Positions 32,036 to 43,462 of a DNA stretch of 64,000 bases are shown here, piece after piece. Both the position numbers and the translations under genes were made by a program. The stretch's first letter is position 1. The number at the start of each line of letters is the position of its first letter. The notes below the pieces were generated by a model that did no database searches, was not told the DNA's origin, and was given only the letters and a program-made list of their open reading frames with translations. The DNA is from Lactarius indigo (Eukaryota; Basidiomycota; Agaricomycetes; Russulales; Russulaceae), in assembly GCA_025766275.1 (NCBI GenBank), contig JAFKAC010000197.1:1-64000 (forward strand). Reading direction: 5' to 3'.

Positions 32036-32643
32036 CCTCATCCCAAATCCTGCCTTTACCTCCTCCCTAAACTCCTTCCTAACCATATCCATAGCCTCCT
32101 CACCTCCCCCAACACCACACAAGCCCATAAACATCTCTCTGTCAACAAACCTACCTCACTTACCACAACACCTGACAACCCACATACCAAAAACACCCAC
32201 ATCTTTACATATAATCTCCTTCATCTTCACCCTCTCCTATTCAACCACCAAGTACTTCAGAACTTCTCCCAATCTCAAATCCACGAATCACCTCCATGCC
32301 TCAAATCACATCTCGTGCCTTCATAAATCCAAATCCACCACTGTCATCCTGACCATCCACAAATCCAACTTCATCCAGCCCCTCTGCCTTAAACCCTCAC
32401 CCTACCTCCACCTTATGTCCATCCCAGCCTACCCATACAAAATCTATCTCTTCATATCGTCTTTTGCTTCCTACTTCCTTCACCATGTCCTGAAACATTC
32501 TAATCACATCACCATACCAGTAGTGATCTCTATCTTCTGCTTTCAAATCATGGTTTCCAAGTACCATCACATCGGAATCTGTACTGGTCTTAATACTCTC
32601 TTGATCCCTTCAACAGTCATATCTTGCAAAAATCAATCCATAG
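32036..32643. other. Pyrimidine-rich region, continued
   Basis: Same C/T-rich sequence as before the SINE. It ends with CATAG (32639-32643), the target duplication of the next LTR. Nothing else supported. Confidence 0.5.
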
Positions 32644-33230
32644 TGTAACCCCACTACAGGGGCATTAGGTACAACCTCTACCAAGTCAGTCAATATGCCC
32701 TAGCGCAAGCTCAAAGGCCTGGCTTCAGTAGAATGCTCCACAAGGATCACAAGGACCTAAGTTACTCAGACCATAGGGAACGGCTAACGTGCAAAGACCT
32801 AGCAGAGATGGGGTTCGCCAGACAGGGAAGTGCCCAGAGGTGTTCCACCTTAGACCAGTGTAGTATTACACAGGAAGTCTAGTCTACCGTACAAGCTAGA
32901 TAGAACTAGGTTTAAGTACAAGTGATGCTGTATGGCTGCTACAAACAGATGGAGCCATCGCCAGATTCATAGATAAAGGGAGACACATGAGGGGAATAAG
33001 GCATGGATATACTTGGAACAAAGGCAAATCATGCAGAGTCGTGTGTGAGTGAGAATGAAATGGAAACTAGCACATGTCAAGCTTTATCAGAAGGGGTCAG
33101 CCATAAGCAAGGCATGTGATAGGAACCGGGTAATTGTAGGGTCCGTGTAGTCGTACAGGGCTCGTGGGATATTGGGAGAGGAAGGGTAAAGTGAAGAAAG
33201 AACAAGTCCAAATAGCAAGAAATCGTAACA
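32644..33230 (-). mobile_element. Solo LTR (family of 5440-6024)
   Basis: 587 bp, TGTAACCCC to AATCGTAACA, with perfect target duplication CATAG (32639-32643 and 33231-33235). It is homologous to 5440-6024 in reverse orientation. Confidence 0.92.
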
Positions 33231-33235
33231 CATAG

Positions 33236-33699
33236 TGTCTTGTCACAGAAGATTCAGTTGTCGTCAATCAGAAGTTCTTGGTGGTCTTGCTCAGTAAAAT
33301 CATGACTCAGAGCTTCCATCATTCTGCCAAGTAAGTGCTTCTTCAAATCGGGAAGGAACTTCTGCATATGGGTTCAGCAGAGTTATGCTTATTTCACCAC
33401 ACAACCCCATCACATACCTCAATAGCTGGGTCACCCTTGTTGTCCACCAACCATTTCGTGATGTTCAAATGGATCTTGTGTCAATCTGACATATGATAAC
33501 ATTCAGAGGGATCAGACAGAGGTGATGTTTCCTTGTCATTGTTGCTGAGGACAACTGTACTGGACGTTTGGTTAGTACTATGCTTCTTCATTTCCCAAAG
33601 CCTTCCTGTGCACCACTCGTGAATGGCAATTTGACCCTCAAATCCTCTGCAATTTCTTCAAGCATAAAACTGCTTGACTCAACAATGTTCACCTTCACC
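33236..33699. other. Unassigned, probable end of the Plavaka element
   Basis: No clear coding signal. It could contain the 3' non-coding part or terminal sequence of the adjoining Plavaka remnant; I could not identify its terminal inverted repeat. Confidence 0.3.
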
Positions 33700-36600
33700 C
33701 TGTGTTTAAGTTAGCTTTACTGCAACACGAGGGGCCAAAAAATGGGCCACACTGCCTGTGTAGAGTAGGACTCTGTTGTCCCAAAGCATCGTACCTATGA
33801 GACATAGTGGCCCAGTGCATCCAGTTTGTAGGTTGCAAGGTTGAAAACCCAGGTACCATGTTTTGTGTCAGTGCTGCCTTCAGGCCTGGGGTTCTGCCCA
33901 GTCCCTTTTGCCTCAGCAACTTTAGAAGCTTTGCGGTTGGCTTTTTTCACAACCTTGCCTGGATTTTCAACAGTGTTGTACCTTGGGCAAACTTGATCAT
34001 TAAAATGTCGCAGAACCTAACCAAGTGCCTTGGTAATACTTTCAAAGAAAGACAGTGATGATGTGGTGTGCATGCACAACTTGGCCAGTGCATGCCATGT
34101 AGCAAGCAGAAATATGAGATCAAGCATCACTTCTCACATGCTTTGAGGAATAGACTTGTGAAACATGGCAACATGCACTGGTCCACCATCCAAGTCAGTT
34201 AACCTAACAATAGAGTGAAATTCAGAGTACGTGCCTGAAGTAAGCCTTCAAAGTTCCAAGCAGCCAGTTTCTTCATGTTGGAGATGTTGCTACAAAATCT
34301 ACATATTGTTGAGTGTCCAAAAGCTGAAATCAAATGGTAGCTGCACCACAACTTGAATATTAGCAACGCAATCTCTAAATGGGGCCATGTGGTTTTACTG
34401 TTCATTTAAGACATGTACATTCCCTTCACTGCAAGCATAGAGGATCCAAACCAGGTGGGAAAAGACACTTTTCCAAACTCTGAGCTCAAGGTCATGAAGG
34501 AGATCGATGGTGAACACTTGATAGAAATTGAAGCCTTGATCACATAAAGCATCCAAGAAGGCGTTCTGCAATAAACACCTGAGTCAGTAAGATTGTTGAC
34601 ACATTTGTGGCCAGATGTACACAAATCAGAACCATTGATAGCTTCAGGTATTCATCAATACGTTCCAATGTTACTGATCGGCCAGTTTTGAATATCCACT
34701 CTTGTGCCTTCTCAACTTTCTTCTGTCACTTCTTAGAGTCTACCCAAATGTCACCTCATCATGACTCATCTGTGTGCATGCCTAAATCGTGGACCTTCTG
34801 TTTAGGGCACATACACAGAGGACATAAACAGTTGCTGAGGTATTTTATTGTAGCAAGAATGATCCTGGTAGGGAGACCAGATAAGCCAGGCATAAATAGT
34901 GAGGAAAAAAACCTACTTTTCAGGGTAATCTGTGGAATATGTGAAAACCCAGGGGAAGAGACACCTCTCAATACCATCAGCACATAGGACAATGGTCCCA
35001 GACATATGAGCATAAGTGAAGTCATTGGTGAGAAGGAGCCACCAGATTGCATGGACAAGTTCACACTTCATAAATGTAAGGACATCACCGCTTGTGGCAG
35101 CATTGTAGATCATTTTATATGTGTCTTGCACCCAGTCAGGGAGCTGAAGACAGTTGAGCATGAAATGAAATGACAGGATGAGAAACATATGAAGGGGATA
35201 TATGCCAGGTGATGTGCAGAGAATGTTGTGGGCTTTGTGTGAATGTATTTTGATATAAGTCCAATAAAGAAATAAATTGGCCACAGAGCAGTGGTACCAA
35301 AAGTCACAAGGTGTGTTGAGTCAGATTAAAGCATGAGGGGGACTACAATGCTCTCAATGGTTTTGCCTGGAGGTTTCATCAACTCCACCTTGTGTTCCAT
35401 CTCCCAAAATACCTTCAAAGTATAAGCCTCACCATAGATCTCCTTAAATGGCTCTGCCAGGAAAGGCTTCCAGAGCTGGGTGAATCCCTTCAAATGAAAG
35501 GCCTTGAATGATGACAGGTCCTTGAAAGTGGAGACAATAGTTTGAAGCAAATTGTGGTGCAAGACCCCAGGGATCTCAACCTCTGGGGCCTTGTCTTTGC
35601 TTGGATATCTTCCCTTGGTCTTGGGAAGCTGAATCATCACAGCACTCTCCTGCCAACCGTCAGATGCTGGACACATGGGGTTGTTATCCAGTTGCTTTGC
35701 CTCAGAACTAGCACTGAAGTTGTTGAGGTCCTTTGAGTTGAAGTCAGCTGCCAGTGTTACAGCTCCGAGGGAGCATACAATGTCAACGGAGCTGAGCTTA
35801 ATGTAAAGGGTAGAGTCAGGACTTGTTGTTCAAACAAGTCAAGTTGGGGTTTCCTTGGCTCACTCCAGAGAGTTTGCAAGGGAGAGGGGATCAGACAAGC
35901 TAACTCAGTATTCAAAAACTAAGAGTAGACAAGGATTGTACTACTCAACTGTGCTACTACTTATATCATACATACTGGGGTTTTCGGGGACCGTTTTCTT
36001 ATCTGCCATGTCACACCAGGCTGATGTGGCTACATGTCATGCTAATGCTACTATCTGATGTGCTGGAGATACGAGAGGGGGTCTTTCTGTAAAACTTTTG
36101 GGGACACTTCTTATGCTTTTGTGTGACATTATGTCACGATGTCACGTGAACGTGACAGCCAGGATCACATCATGGACAAGGCTGTCCAGATTGTTGAGTG
36201 TGTTTGCACCAGTCTGGTAGAACCAATTCATCAGATGATATACCAATGCATTCAAATAAGGTGCAAATGGTTTTGGTGTCCCTGATAGACCAAAGGAGTC
36301 ATTGCATTGGCAAGAGTCATGGTCTGTTTTGTTGATAAACATTGGAGCATCAGTGAGATCTTCAATTGTAATGCCATTTTTTGGATCATTGGATGGCCAA
36401 TTGGTGAAACAGTGGAATAGCCCAAATTGGTTTGGTATGGTTTCACAGATGAAAGGACTGGGAGTGGGATTGTTGACTTGCATTGAAGACATGGGCCATG
36501 AAGAGGGAGTAGACAATACTGGAGAAGGTGAGGGTGAGGATCTGGTGTTATTGATTGGCTATAGATGCTTAGTGCTGCCATCTGTGCCAATAGAAGTAGA

Positions 36601-36950
36601 TCACTTGCCCTCCCAAACCAAGCAGGAATGTGCTGCTTTCAAGTGGGCCAATGCAAAGCAACAGGGGCATCTATATCTCCATCACCATGCTCTTCAATAT
36701 GCTCTGGCTCCAGGAACATGGTGGGTGCTGGAAGAGATGCTGGGTCTGGGCCATCTAGCTCATTGTCATTGTTGCAGTCAACATTCTTGAGTGTACAATC
36801 AATTTAGCATCCAGTGAAACAATGGAGGATCAACATACCAAGCTGCCCCTTACAAAGTCTGGATCTCCAAGCACCTCTACCTCCTCCAGCCCAATATCAA
36901 CAGTGTCCTGGCAGATTTCAGACCAGTCATTTTGCAAAATCAATGAAATA
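33700..36950 (-). pseudogene. Plavaka-type DNA transposase, decayed
   Basis: Read from right to left on the minus strand, fragments follow the order of Plavaka transposases (a CACTA-like superfamily abundant in Agaricomycetes): FGLFHCFTNWPSNDP and LNALVYHLMNWFY (36400-36180), SDGWQESAVMIQLP, FKEIYGEAYTLKVFWEMEHK and PLML (35670-35330), HLAYIP (about 35200), ELVHAIWWLLL, DGIERCLFPWVFTYSTDYPEK-like (35070-34920), NMKKLAAWNFEGLL (34290) and LATWHALAKL (34100). Numerous stops and frameshifts break it and a solo LTR (35755-36157) splits it. It is not functional. Confidence 0.78.
35755..36157 (+). mobile_element. Solo LTR related to gypsy 2, inside Plavaka
   Basis: 403 bp, TGTTACAG to GAACGTGACA, perfect target duplication GCCAG (35750-35754 and 36158-36162). 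The central part (AAGAGTAGACAA, TACTGGGGTTTTCGGG) matches the gypsy 2 LTR, but the copy is diverged. Confidence 0.9.
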
Positions 36951-37290
36951 AAACCTAAAGACAGGACTAAGAGCTAACATTATTAGGACTCATCTGTGCA
37001 GCTTGACTTTTCAATCTCAGGTTTTGAGTCTCAGGTGGTTTGAACTTCATTGGCACATTCCTTTTGCAGTGGATCTGGTGAACACTATGTGCTCAAGCAG
37101 TTCCATTGGTAAGCTTTACTCCACATCAATCACATTCAACCATGTATTGGATAAGTGTGGGGCCACGAGTCAGAAGAAATGGCACAGAGTAGTCCACATG
37201 TAAAGTCAACTCAGAGGCCCATTGTGATGTTCAAGTGTTGGCTGAGCCAGCAACATCTGAGGAATCAGAAAAATCACTAAGTCAACTAAC

Positions 37291-38937
37291 ATGTCATTCC
37301 TGAACTTGGCCACCATGTTCCATTGCCCTCAACCTTCTCATATCCAACCCACCTATGCAACAGCTCACCAGCAGCAACCCTGCTACCCTCTCAACTCTCC
37401 TCTATCTACATCCCCACAACAGTCTGATGAAGACAGAAGCAGCAATCAAGATGACTACAGACTCCACAGCAATGTGAGAACAACCAAGAAGACCATGACC
37501 CTAGAATGAAGTGTAAATTGGGACACAAGCTACTGTGACATGCCCTACTGGTTAAAGCTGGTAGGAAGAAATGGAAGTGAGGCTGTACCATGTAAGTCAG
37601 TGCAACCATTGTTGGCAGTGTATCATCTCAAAAACAGCCTCAGGACCACAAAACAAGACACACTGAAAGCTTACAAGAAAGCTGGTAGATGGATGGATGG
37701 TCTGTGTATACAGACATGGTTGGACCTTAATGAGGCCTTCCAGATTGGACTGGCTGAGGATGGTTTCTTTGAGATTAAAACAATGGAGGACAATGAAAGG
37801 TGGGTCCCTTTTCTTTGGCACATATACCCACTGACTACACCAACAGGGAAGACAACAATGCAAACCATGTCACATATATCAAGCTATATCATGGGGTGCT
37901 TGCTCAGGTGCTGAACTTCAAGAAGACAATTGAAGAATTTGGTGATGACTTTGAATCAATCATGGATCTTATTGCACTGGTAAGAATATTTTTACTCATC
38001 ATGTCACTACTCATTGTCTGTATTAGATGGATAAGGATTCGCAGAGTGCTCGACAGCAAGATACAAACAAGATGAAGGAAGGAATTTCAGAGTTCTTCAC
38101 CTGCAATGCTCAAGCTGGTGAGCCAGTTCTGTGAGACAAGATGGGCCATGGGTTCAACCATGTCAGTACAGTGCATGCACTCTGTCCCTGTGCCTTCATA
38201 TATGTCTTTGACCATAATCTGATGTACATACTTGATGACCTATCTCTTCTGTACTGATGTCCGTGTGTAGATTTCTTGAGAACATCACAGGTGGCATGGT
38301 CCCAATCACTGCCACTGACCTCCCCAACTTCCTTTATAACAAGGACAAGGCAGATAAACTTTTTGAAGCTGATCTGGAGGATTGGGATATTGAGCAAGGC
38401 CTATTACAGTCACCCCTGTGCTTATGGGTAAGTTATTTCCCCTCTGATGTTGCTTTCAGTTCCTGTTGACCACATAGTTGTTCAAAAGCATCTTCATGGG
38501 GAATGGCTTTTGGGAACCCACTGACAAGAAAAGGAAGTCCACTGTTGCCAAGATCAACAGCTTGACCCAGGTGACACCTTCAACAATTACATATGCAGTT
38601 GCTCAGGTATGGTCCCATTTTGTCTTTATTCATTCAAAATCTGTTAGGCTCGTTTTGCGCTTTCCTCTTGTAAAGAATGGGGCACTAAAGACAGGAACTT
38701 TATCTTACAAGACTTTTACCTTGCTATTCTAGAACTGTTTGAAGACAGTGACAACAAATGGGCTATGGAAACGCTGGCATGGTGGAATCAGTATGTATTG
38801 AGTTTACTTTCAGACATGTCTAACAACAGCCCACTGCACAGAAAGATATTCTTCGACAAACCAAGTACTAAAGGCAAGGGTGACAACCATCCACAGAAAA
38901 GTGACAATGACAGTTGGTCAAAGGCCAAACTCACTTG
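37291..38937 (+). pseudogene. DUF6698-like gene, decayed
   Basis: Exon-like blocks in different frames resemble the DUF6698 family of agaricomycete proteins of unknown function: a disordered N-terminus (37291-37500), WVPFLWHIYPLTTP (37800), ADLEDWDIEQGLL (38370), LFKSIFMGNGF (38477), INSLTQVTPSTITYAVAQ (38550) and ELFEDSDNKWAMETLAWWN (38735). Several joins have splice-like ends (GTAAG near 37980 and 38430). Broken frames argue for a remnant, but a spliced gene is not excluded. Confidence 0.45.
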
Positions 38938-39719
38938 ATTGGAATGTGCAGCGAAACGGCACCGACCATCTGAAGAGTAGACTGCAGTGTGTGTTGTCTC
39001 CTTGCCTTGGTTTGGCTCAACTTCTGTGGCTCTGGGACTGTGTCTCAAGGTGCTTGTACTGCTTGGATCTTGGCTCATCATGCTCAGTCTCTTGGACCCT
39101 GTTGCTTGCCCCTATGGACTCTGTTGCCTTCTTGGCTTTGGTGCTTTAGATACTTTGGTCACGTCATGTATCATATTATGATAATATAATGTATTACTTT
39201 ATTTGCTGTTATGTACACATAAATGTTAGTGGGATGATAACAATGTAAGCAATGCCTGGCTGACAATGTTAGGCTTAGCCAAGAATACAAGGCCTCATGA
39301 GGTTCACACAGACTATTTGGCATTAGCTGGAAATGATAAGTTCAATGAGGCTTGGTGGACCTTTTGTGGACTTTGACTGATTTCAAGTCCTATGAGGGCT
39401 TTCAGGAATTTTAAGTGCTTTTGGATCTTACAAGGCTGGCAAGCCTTAGAGAGGAATATAAGCCATTAAATGGCTTGCCAAGGCATTTCACAGATTTAAA
39501 TCACCTCACAATCTCCACATCCTACACCACATTGTCACCCTGCCCCTTACTCATTCACCAACAATAAATCTCTACATCATTTCACACCAGATGTCTTGTC
39601 TTCTGCCATCCTTACCCTCATCTTTTGCAAAATGTTTATCCTACTATCATCAAACACTAAATCTAATCTGTCCTACTATACTCAGAACCCATTGGTCCAG
39701 TTGTCATGATAAGTCATAC
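38938..39719. other. Unassigned sequence
   Basis: AT-rich, with short Gly/Cys/Leu-rich open frames that look random. No supported feature. Confidence 0.4.
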
Positions 39720-40020
39720 TGCTACATTTGCCTTGTTCTCCATTTTACACACTCCTTTGTCCTGTATGTAGAACAACACTCCTTGTATTCTGTGGCCCTG
39801 TGTTACACTCCTTGTAGTAGTGTCACACCCCTGTACAGTATAAGTAGAACACTCTGTATGCCCTGATGCACATCAGTTCTCACTCTGTTGTTCTGTTGTG
39901 TGCCAGACTCCTTTGCTTTTTCTGCAAACTCCCTGTTCACCTCTGCTTCCAGCATTCTAGCATATCTCACCATAGTTACCTTGCCACTGTGAGTATGCCT
40001 CTTATGTCTGCTGTTCATCA
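39720..40020 (+). mobile_element. Copia LTR remnant, 5'-truncated
   Basis: About 300 bp matching the second half of the copia LTR at 45-594 (CTTGTTCTCCATT, GTAGAACAACAC, GTAGTAGTGTCACACCC), ending CTGTTCATCA. Its first half is missing or unrecognisable. Confidence 0.75.
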
Positions 40021-40184
40021 ACGACATGGTTACACTGTAGCTTATTGACAGGACTGAGGTTGTATGAGAAATGTAATGATAGGAAGCTTGTTGAAGGACA
40101 GAGAGACTCAGGCCAAAAAGTTTCACCTGAGAACTTGGTCTGAGTTGGATGTATATACAGAGTTACCTCAGGTGGAATTGATCA

Positions 40185-40905
40185 ATTACTTAAAGTGTAG
40201 TTATATAGTATGGGTCTCTCTGGTCTTGTTATCTGACCTCCTGGAGTGGAATTGATTGATTATACATTGGGGTTATATTGTGTCTTCATCTGTTACCAGG
40301 GAACTATTTGCTATGTGGAGTTGGGGGTTATATTGTTGTTAAGTAAGGTAGAAAAGGTGTGATGTTATGTTGACAGCCTTTATAACTTGCAAGGTCAGGT
40401 AGTAATATTGGTGATAGTCTGTGTTCTATTAGGGAATCATATCTGTGAGATGTGCATAAGGAGATTTCCATTATCTGTGACCCATTTGTAACATATACCA
40501 ATGGCAGGCACAATGTGCTGCTCTGTATAGCACGGATTGCTCGCACTGCTCGCTCTCCGGCATACAGAGCAGCACATTGTGCCTGCCATTGGTATATGTT
40601 ACAAATGGGTCACAGATAATGGAAATCTCCTTATGCACATCTCACAGATATGATTCCCTAATAGAACACAGACTATCACCAATATTACTACCTGACCTTG
40701 CAAGTTATAAAGGCTGTCAACATAACATCACACCTTTTCTACCTTACTTAACAACAATATAACCCCCAACTCCACATAGCAAATAGTTCCCTGGTAACAG
40801 ATGAAGACACAATATAACCCCAATGTATAATCAATCAATTCCACTCCAGGAGGTCAGATAACAAGACCAGAGAGACCCATACTATATAACTACACTTTAA
40901 GTAAT
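40185..40905. repeat. Long inverted repeat, two 344-bp arms with a 33-bp loop
   Basis: The left arm 40185-40528 and right arm 40562-40905 are reverse complements of identical length, and I found no mismatch where I compared them. The same 61-residue open frame appears on both strands (for example LPLVYVTNGSQIMEISLCTS). The loop is 40529-40561. Such identity means a recent origin, gene conversion, or an assembly fold-back. Confidence 0.9.
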
Positions 40906-41420
40906 GGCCCCGCGTTTGACCATCATGGTCAAATGCGGGCCTCCAAAGTCTATCTGTATCAATGAAGGCCTATGGTCATGTTTGTACTCGAAGTATATGT
41001 TTTATTGTATTTCGAGTTGAATGGCATGTCCAGTGTGCCTATACAGGCCCGCGTTTGACCATTATGGACAAACGCGGGCCAAGTAATGGTCCCGCATTTG
41101 TCCACCATGGTCAAATGCGGGCCAAGTAATGGCCCCGCGTTTGACCATGGTGGACAAATGCGGGCCAAGTAATGGCCCCGCGTTTGACCATGGTGGTCAA
41201 ACGCGGGTCAAGTAATGGTCCCGCATTTGACCATGATGGTCAAACGCGGGCCAAGTAATGGTCCCGCATTTGACCATGATGGTCAAACACGGGCCAAGTA
41301 ATGGTCCCACATTTGACCATGATGGTCAAACGCGGGCCAAGTAACGGCCCCGCGTTTGACCATGATGGTCAAATGCGGGCCAAGTAATGGTCCCACATTT
41401 GTCCATGGTGGTCAAATGAA
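40906..41420. repeat. Palindrome array 2
   Basis: About ten palindromic units with a 43-bp period, core CGCGTTTGACC / GGTCAAACGCG, separated by the constant linker AAGTAATGG. One 100-bp stretch of unrelated sequence (40943-41046) lies between the first and second units. The units differ mostly by CG to CA/TG changes. The core is that of array 1 but the linker differs. Confidence 0.9.
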
Positions 41421-41538
41421 GAGTCATTATTTGGATATACGTGGTAACCCTAAGTCAAATTTCCAATCAGAACCCACTGTGAACCATGAACCTAGTTATA
41501 ATTCGTCCATATATAATTATATCCGAGGGATATGGCAG

Positions 41539-42474
41539 GTGCATTCAATTTTGTGACAACGGGGCAAGCGTTGTCATGTACTATTTAGATAATCACGAGT
41601 GGTAAGTGTGCGCATTTATCCATTTCCCTCTTGGCTCAAGTATCATTACAGCGTATGTTATTCGATAGACCCTTGGGAGAAGAGGTGGTCGAAAAGGCTG
41701 AACAGTCGGATGTACGGCTCCCGACACCTCTCTTTTTAATTTTGTTCTCAGCTACGAACAGCGGCTATGCGGCCCCAAACCACGATGGCAAGCTATTGCT
41801 TGTATCCAATCTCAAAGATGGCATCGACGAATATCAGTTTCCGAGCATGGAGAGGGTTCAGACATTCATTTTCCCTAGAGACAAACTGTATTCTTCAAAC
41901 CAAGTCACTGCCACAAGGGAATCTCATTGTCGTAGGTGGTGATGATGGCTTCACACGGGTGTTCAACCGGATCAGTGGCCAGCTGGTCGGCGAGATCCAC
42001 CACGGAGGTAAGCGCCCACCTTATCCACCTTTTGGACAAACCGTTGACGCGTTGCAGTTCATGGCCAGCTCGTACAGGTCGCCGAGGTAAGCCATACGGC
42101 CACGAAACAAATTGATTGCTTACCTTTTTAATGCAGGCTTTTGTCGACCCCGGCGATCGGTGCACAGTAGTTACAGCGTCCTCGGGCAAAGCCCCATACG
42201 AGTTGAAAATATGGCATTATCAACCTCAGAAGGTGTGTATCGTGCTTATCATGGGACATGTTCTGAAACCCATCTCAAGGCCCTGGTCCCCTCAAAGGAA
42301 CTATTGGCGGCACCTCCTGTAAAGTACTCCTCGTCGACGTGGTGTGACCGAATCGCTATCGCGTTTATTGCCTTTCTATTCTTGTTGTTACTCATTCTGA
42401 TTGTGATTGCTGTGGTGTTCTTGATTGGAGCGCTTGACATCTCAAAGTTACAGTACCCAGTTAGTGTTGAATAG
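41539..42474 (+). pseudogene. WD40-like protein with C-terminal membrane segment, 3' part
   Basis: Exon-like segments encode DNGASVVMYYLDNHEW (41550-41601), a WD40-type blade (GYAAPNHDGKLLLVSNL, EYQFPSMERVQTF; 41757-41905), GNLIVVGGDDGFTRVFNRIS (41920-42005), AFVDPGDRCTVVTASS and LKIWHYQP (42137-42230), then a C-terminal transmembrane stretch (42352-42437) and stop at 42474. Introns near 42007-42057, 42090-42136 and 42233-42279 have plausible ends. A one-base frameshift around 41905-41920 separates two parts of the same blade, and the 5' exons are not visible beyond the palindrome array. Probably a broken member of a large family. Confidence 0.6.
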
Positions 42475-42898
42475 GCTCGGAATTGTTTTTTTTTTCATTG
42501 CTTACTATGATCAATATTGTAAGAGCAATCCTATGTTATTGTCTCGTCGTTCATTGACTCATGTGCTCGCTTTCCATTGCGTTGCGTCACAAATGAGCAA
42601 GCCGCCTAGTGGCACATTTTTTTGAAACTGTTTTCATCCCGGTTTGCAGGCCGTAGACCCAGACCTGTGAACAGTCGCCGAGTGACTCACGTCGGACGCT
42701 AAGTTTTTTTTTTTAATTTTATTATTAGGCCACATCTAGACCGGTCGCACATACTGTTATTATTATAAATGTGGAGGACGGCAGAACGCCGCGAGGTTCG
42801 TAGAAAGCGGCAGAACCCGATGGCTAGGCGAAAACTACAAAAAGGTAAATTTCGTGTTGTGTTCGCCTCACTCCCTTTTCTTATCCTACCCTCACTAC
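42475..42898. other. Intergenic
   Basis: T-rich tracts and no gene seen. It probably holds the end of the WD40-like gene and the promoter of the next one. Confidence 0.4.
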
Positions 42899-43462
42899 AT
42901 GACATCTTCGGCGACTAGAACCCCCCAACCCAGAAACATCGCTCGGATGACGTGTGGTATCCGACGAGAGCCTTCCTCGCCCTCGTCCCCGCAGCCCGAA
43001 GATGTGAACGATACCGACATGGAATGGAGATACGACAAAGTGTCGCAACTCATCCTCCACGACGCCGACGACTGCCACTACTGTGATCAATGGGGGAGGC
43101 ATTATTTTGCCCATGTTAGGCGCACCTGCCCGTCACTCTCGGAGGCATGTAACGATCTCACCAAGGATATGATAGGGCGAGGGCGAATGCACGATGAGCT
43201 CCTCGCACTGCGCAAGGATGTCCAGCTGATGAGGGAGGTGTTGCTTCGAGACCTCGTGACAATACGCAGCAAAATACAAGAACTCCAAGGTGCCATCGAA
43301 GACGCCCACACACCTTGCCGGTGCAAGTTAGTTCACTCCCCTCACACCCCCTCTCCACAGCTCGTTCACCCAAGTCGCACATCCACCCCATCTGTTGTGG
43401 CCATTTCGCCTGGCCCTTCATCAGGCCCTTCATACGACACTCGTCGCGGAAATACTAATTAA
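42899..43462 (+). CDS. Small unknown protein with Cys/His cluster and coiled coil
   Basis: A single 187-codon frame from ATG at 42899. It has a disordered N-terminus, a possible metal-binding cluster C59-X2-C62-X5-H68-X3-H72-X4-C77, a helical segment likely to form a coiled coil (LRKDVQLMREVLLRDLVTIR) and a Pro/Ser/His-rich tail. No family recognised. A frame this long with biased composition may be real, but there is no second line of evidence. Confidence 0.45.
   Translation: MTSSATRTPQPRNIARMTCGIRREPSSPSSPQPEDVNDTDMEWRYDKVSQLILHDADDCHYCDQWGRHYFAHVRRTCPSLSEACNDLTKDMIGRGRMHDELLALRKDVQLMREVLLRDLVTIRSKIQELQGAIEDAHTPCRCKLVHSPHTPSPQLVHPSRTSTPSVVAISPGPSSGPSYDTRRGNTN

Noticed and set aside
31989..32648. 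219-codon open frame as a gene
   Set aside because: It starts inside the SINE and runs through simple pyrimidine-rich sequence into an LTR; no motif or codon pattern supports it.
40906..41420. CRISPR-like array (regular repeats with short spacers)
   Set aside because: The spacers are one constant 9-bp linker, units are long palindromes, no cas genes are present and the genome is eukaryotic.
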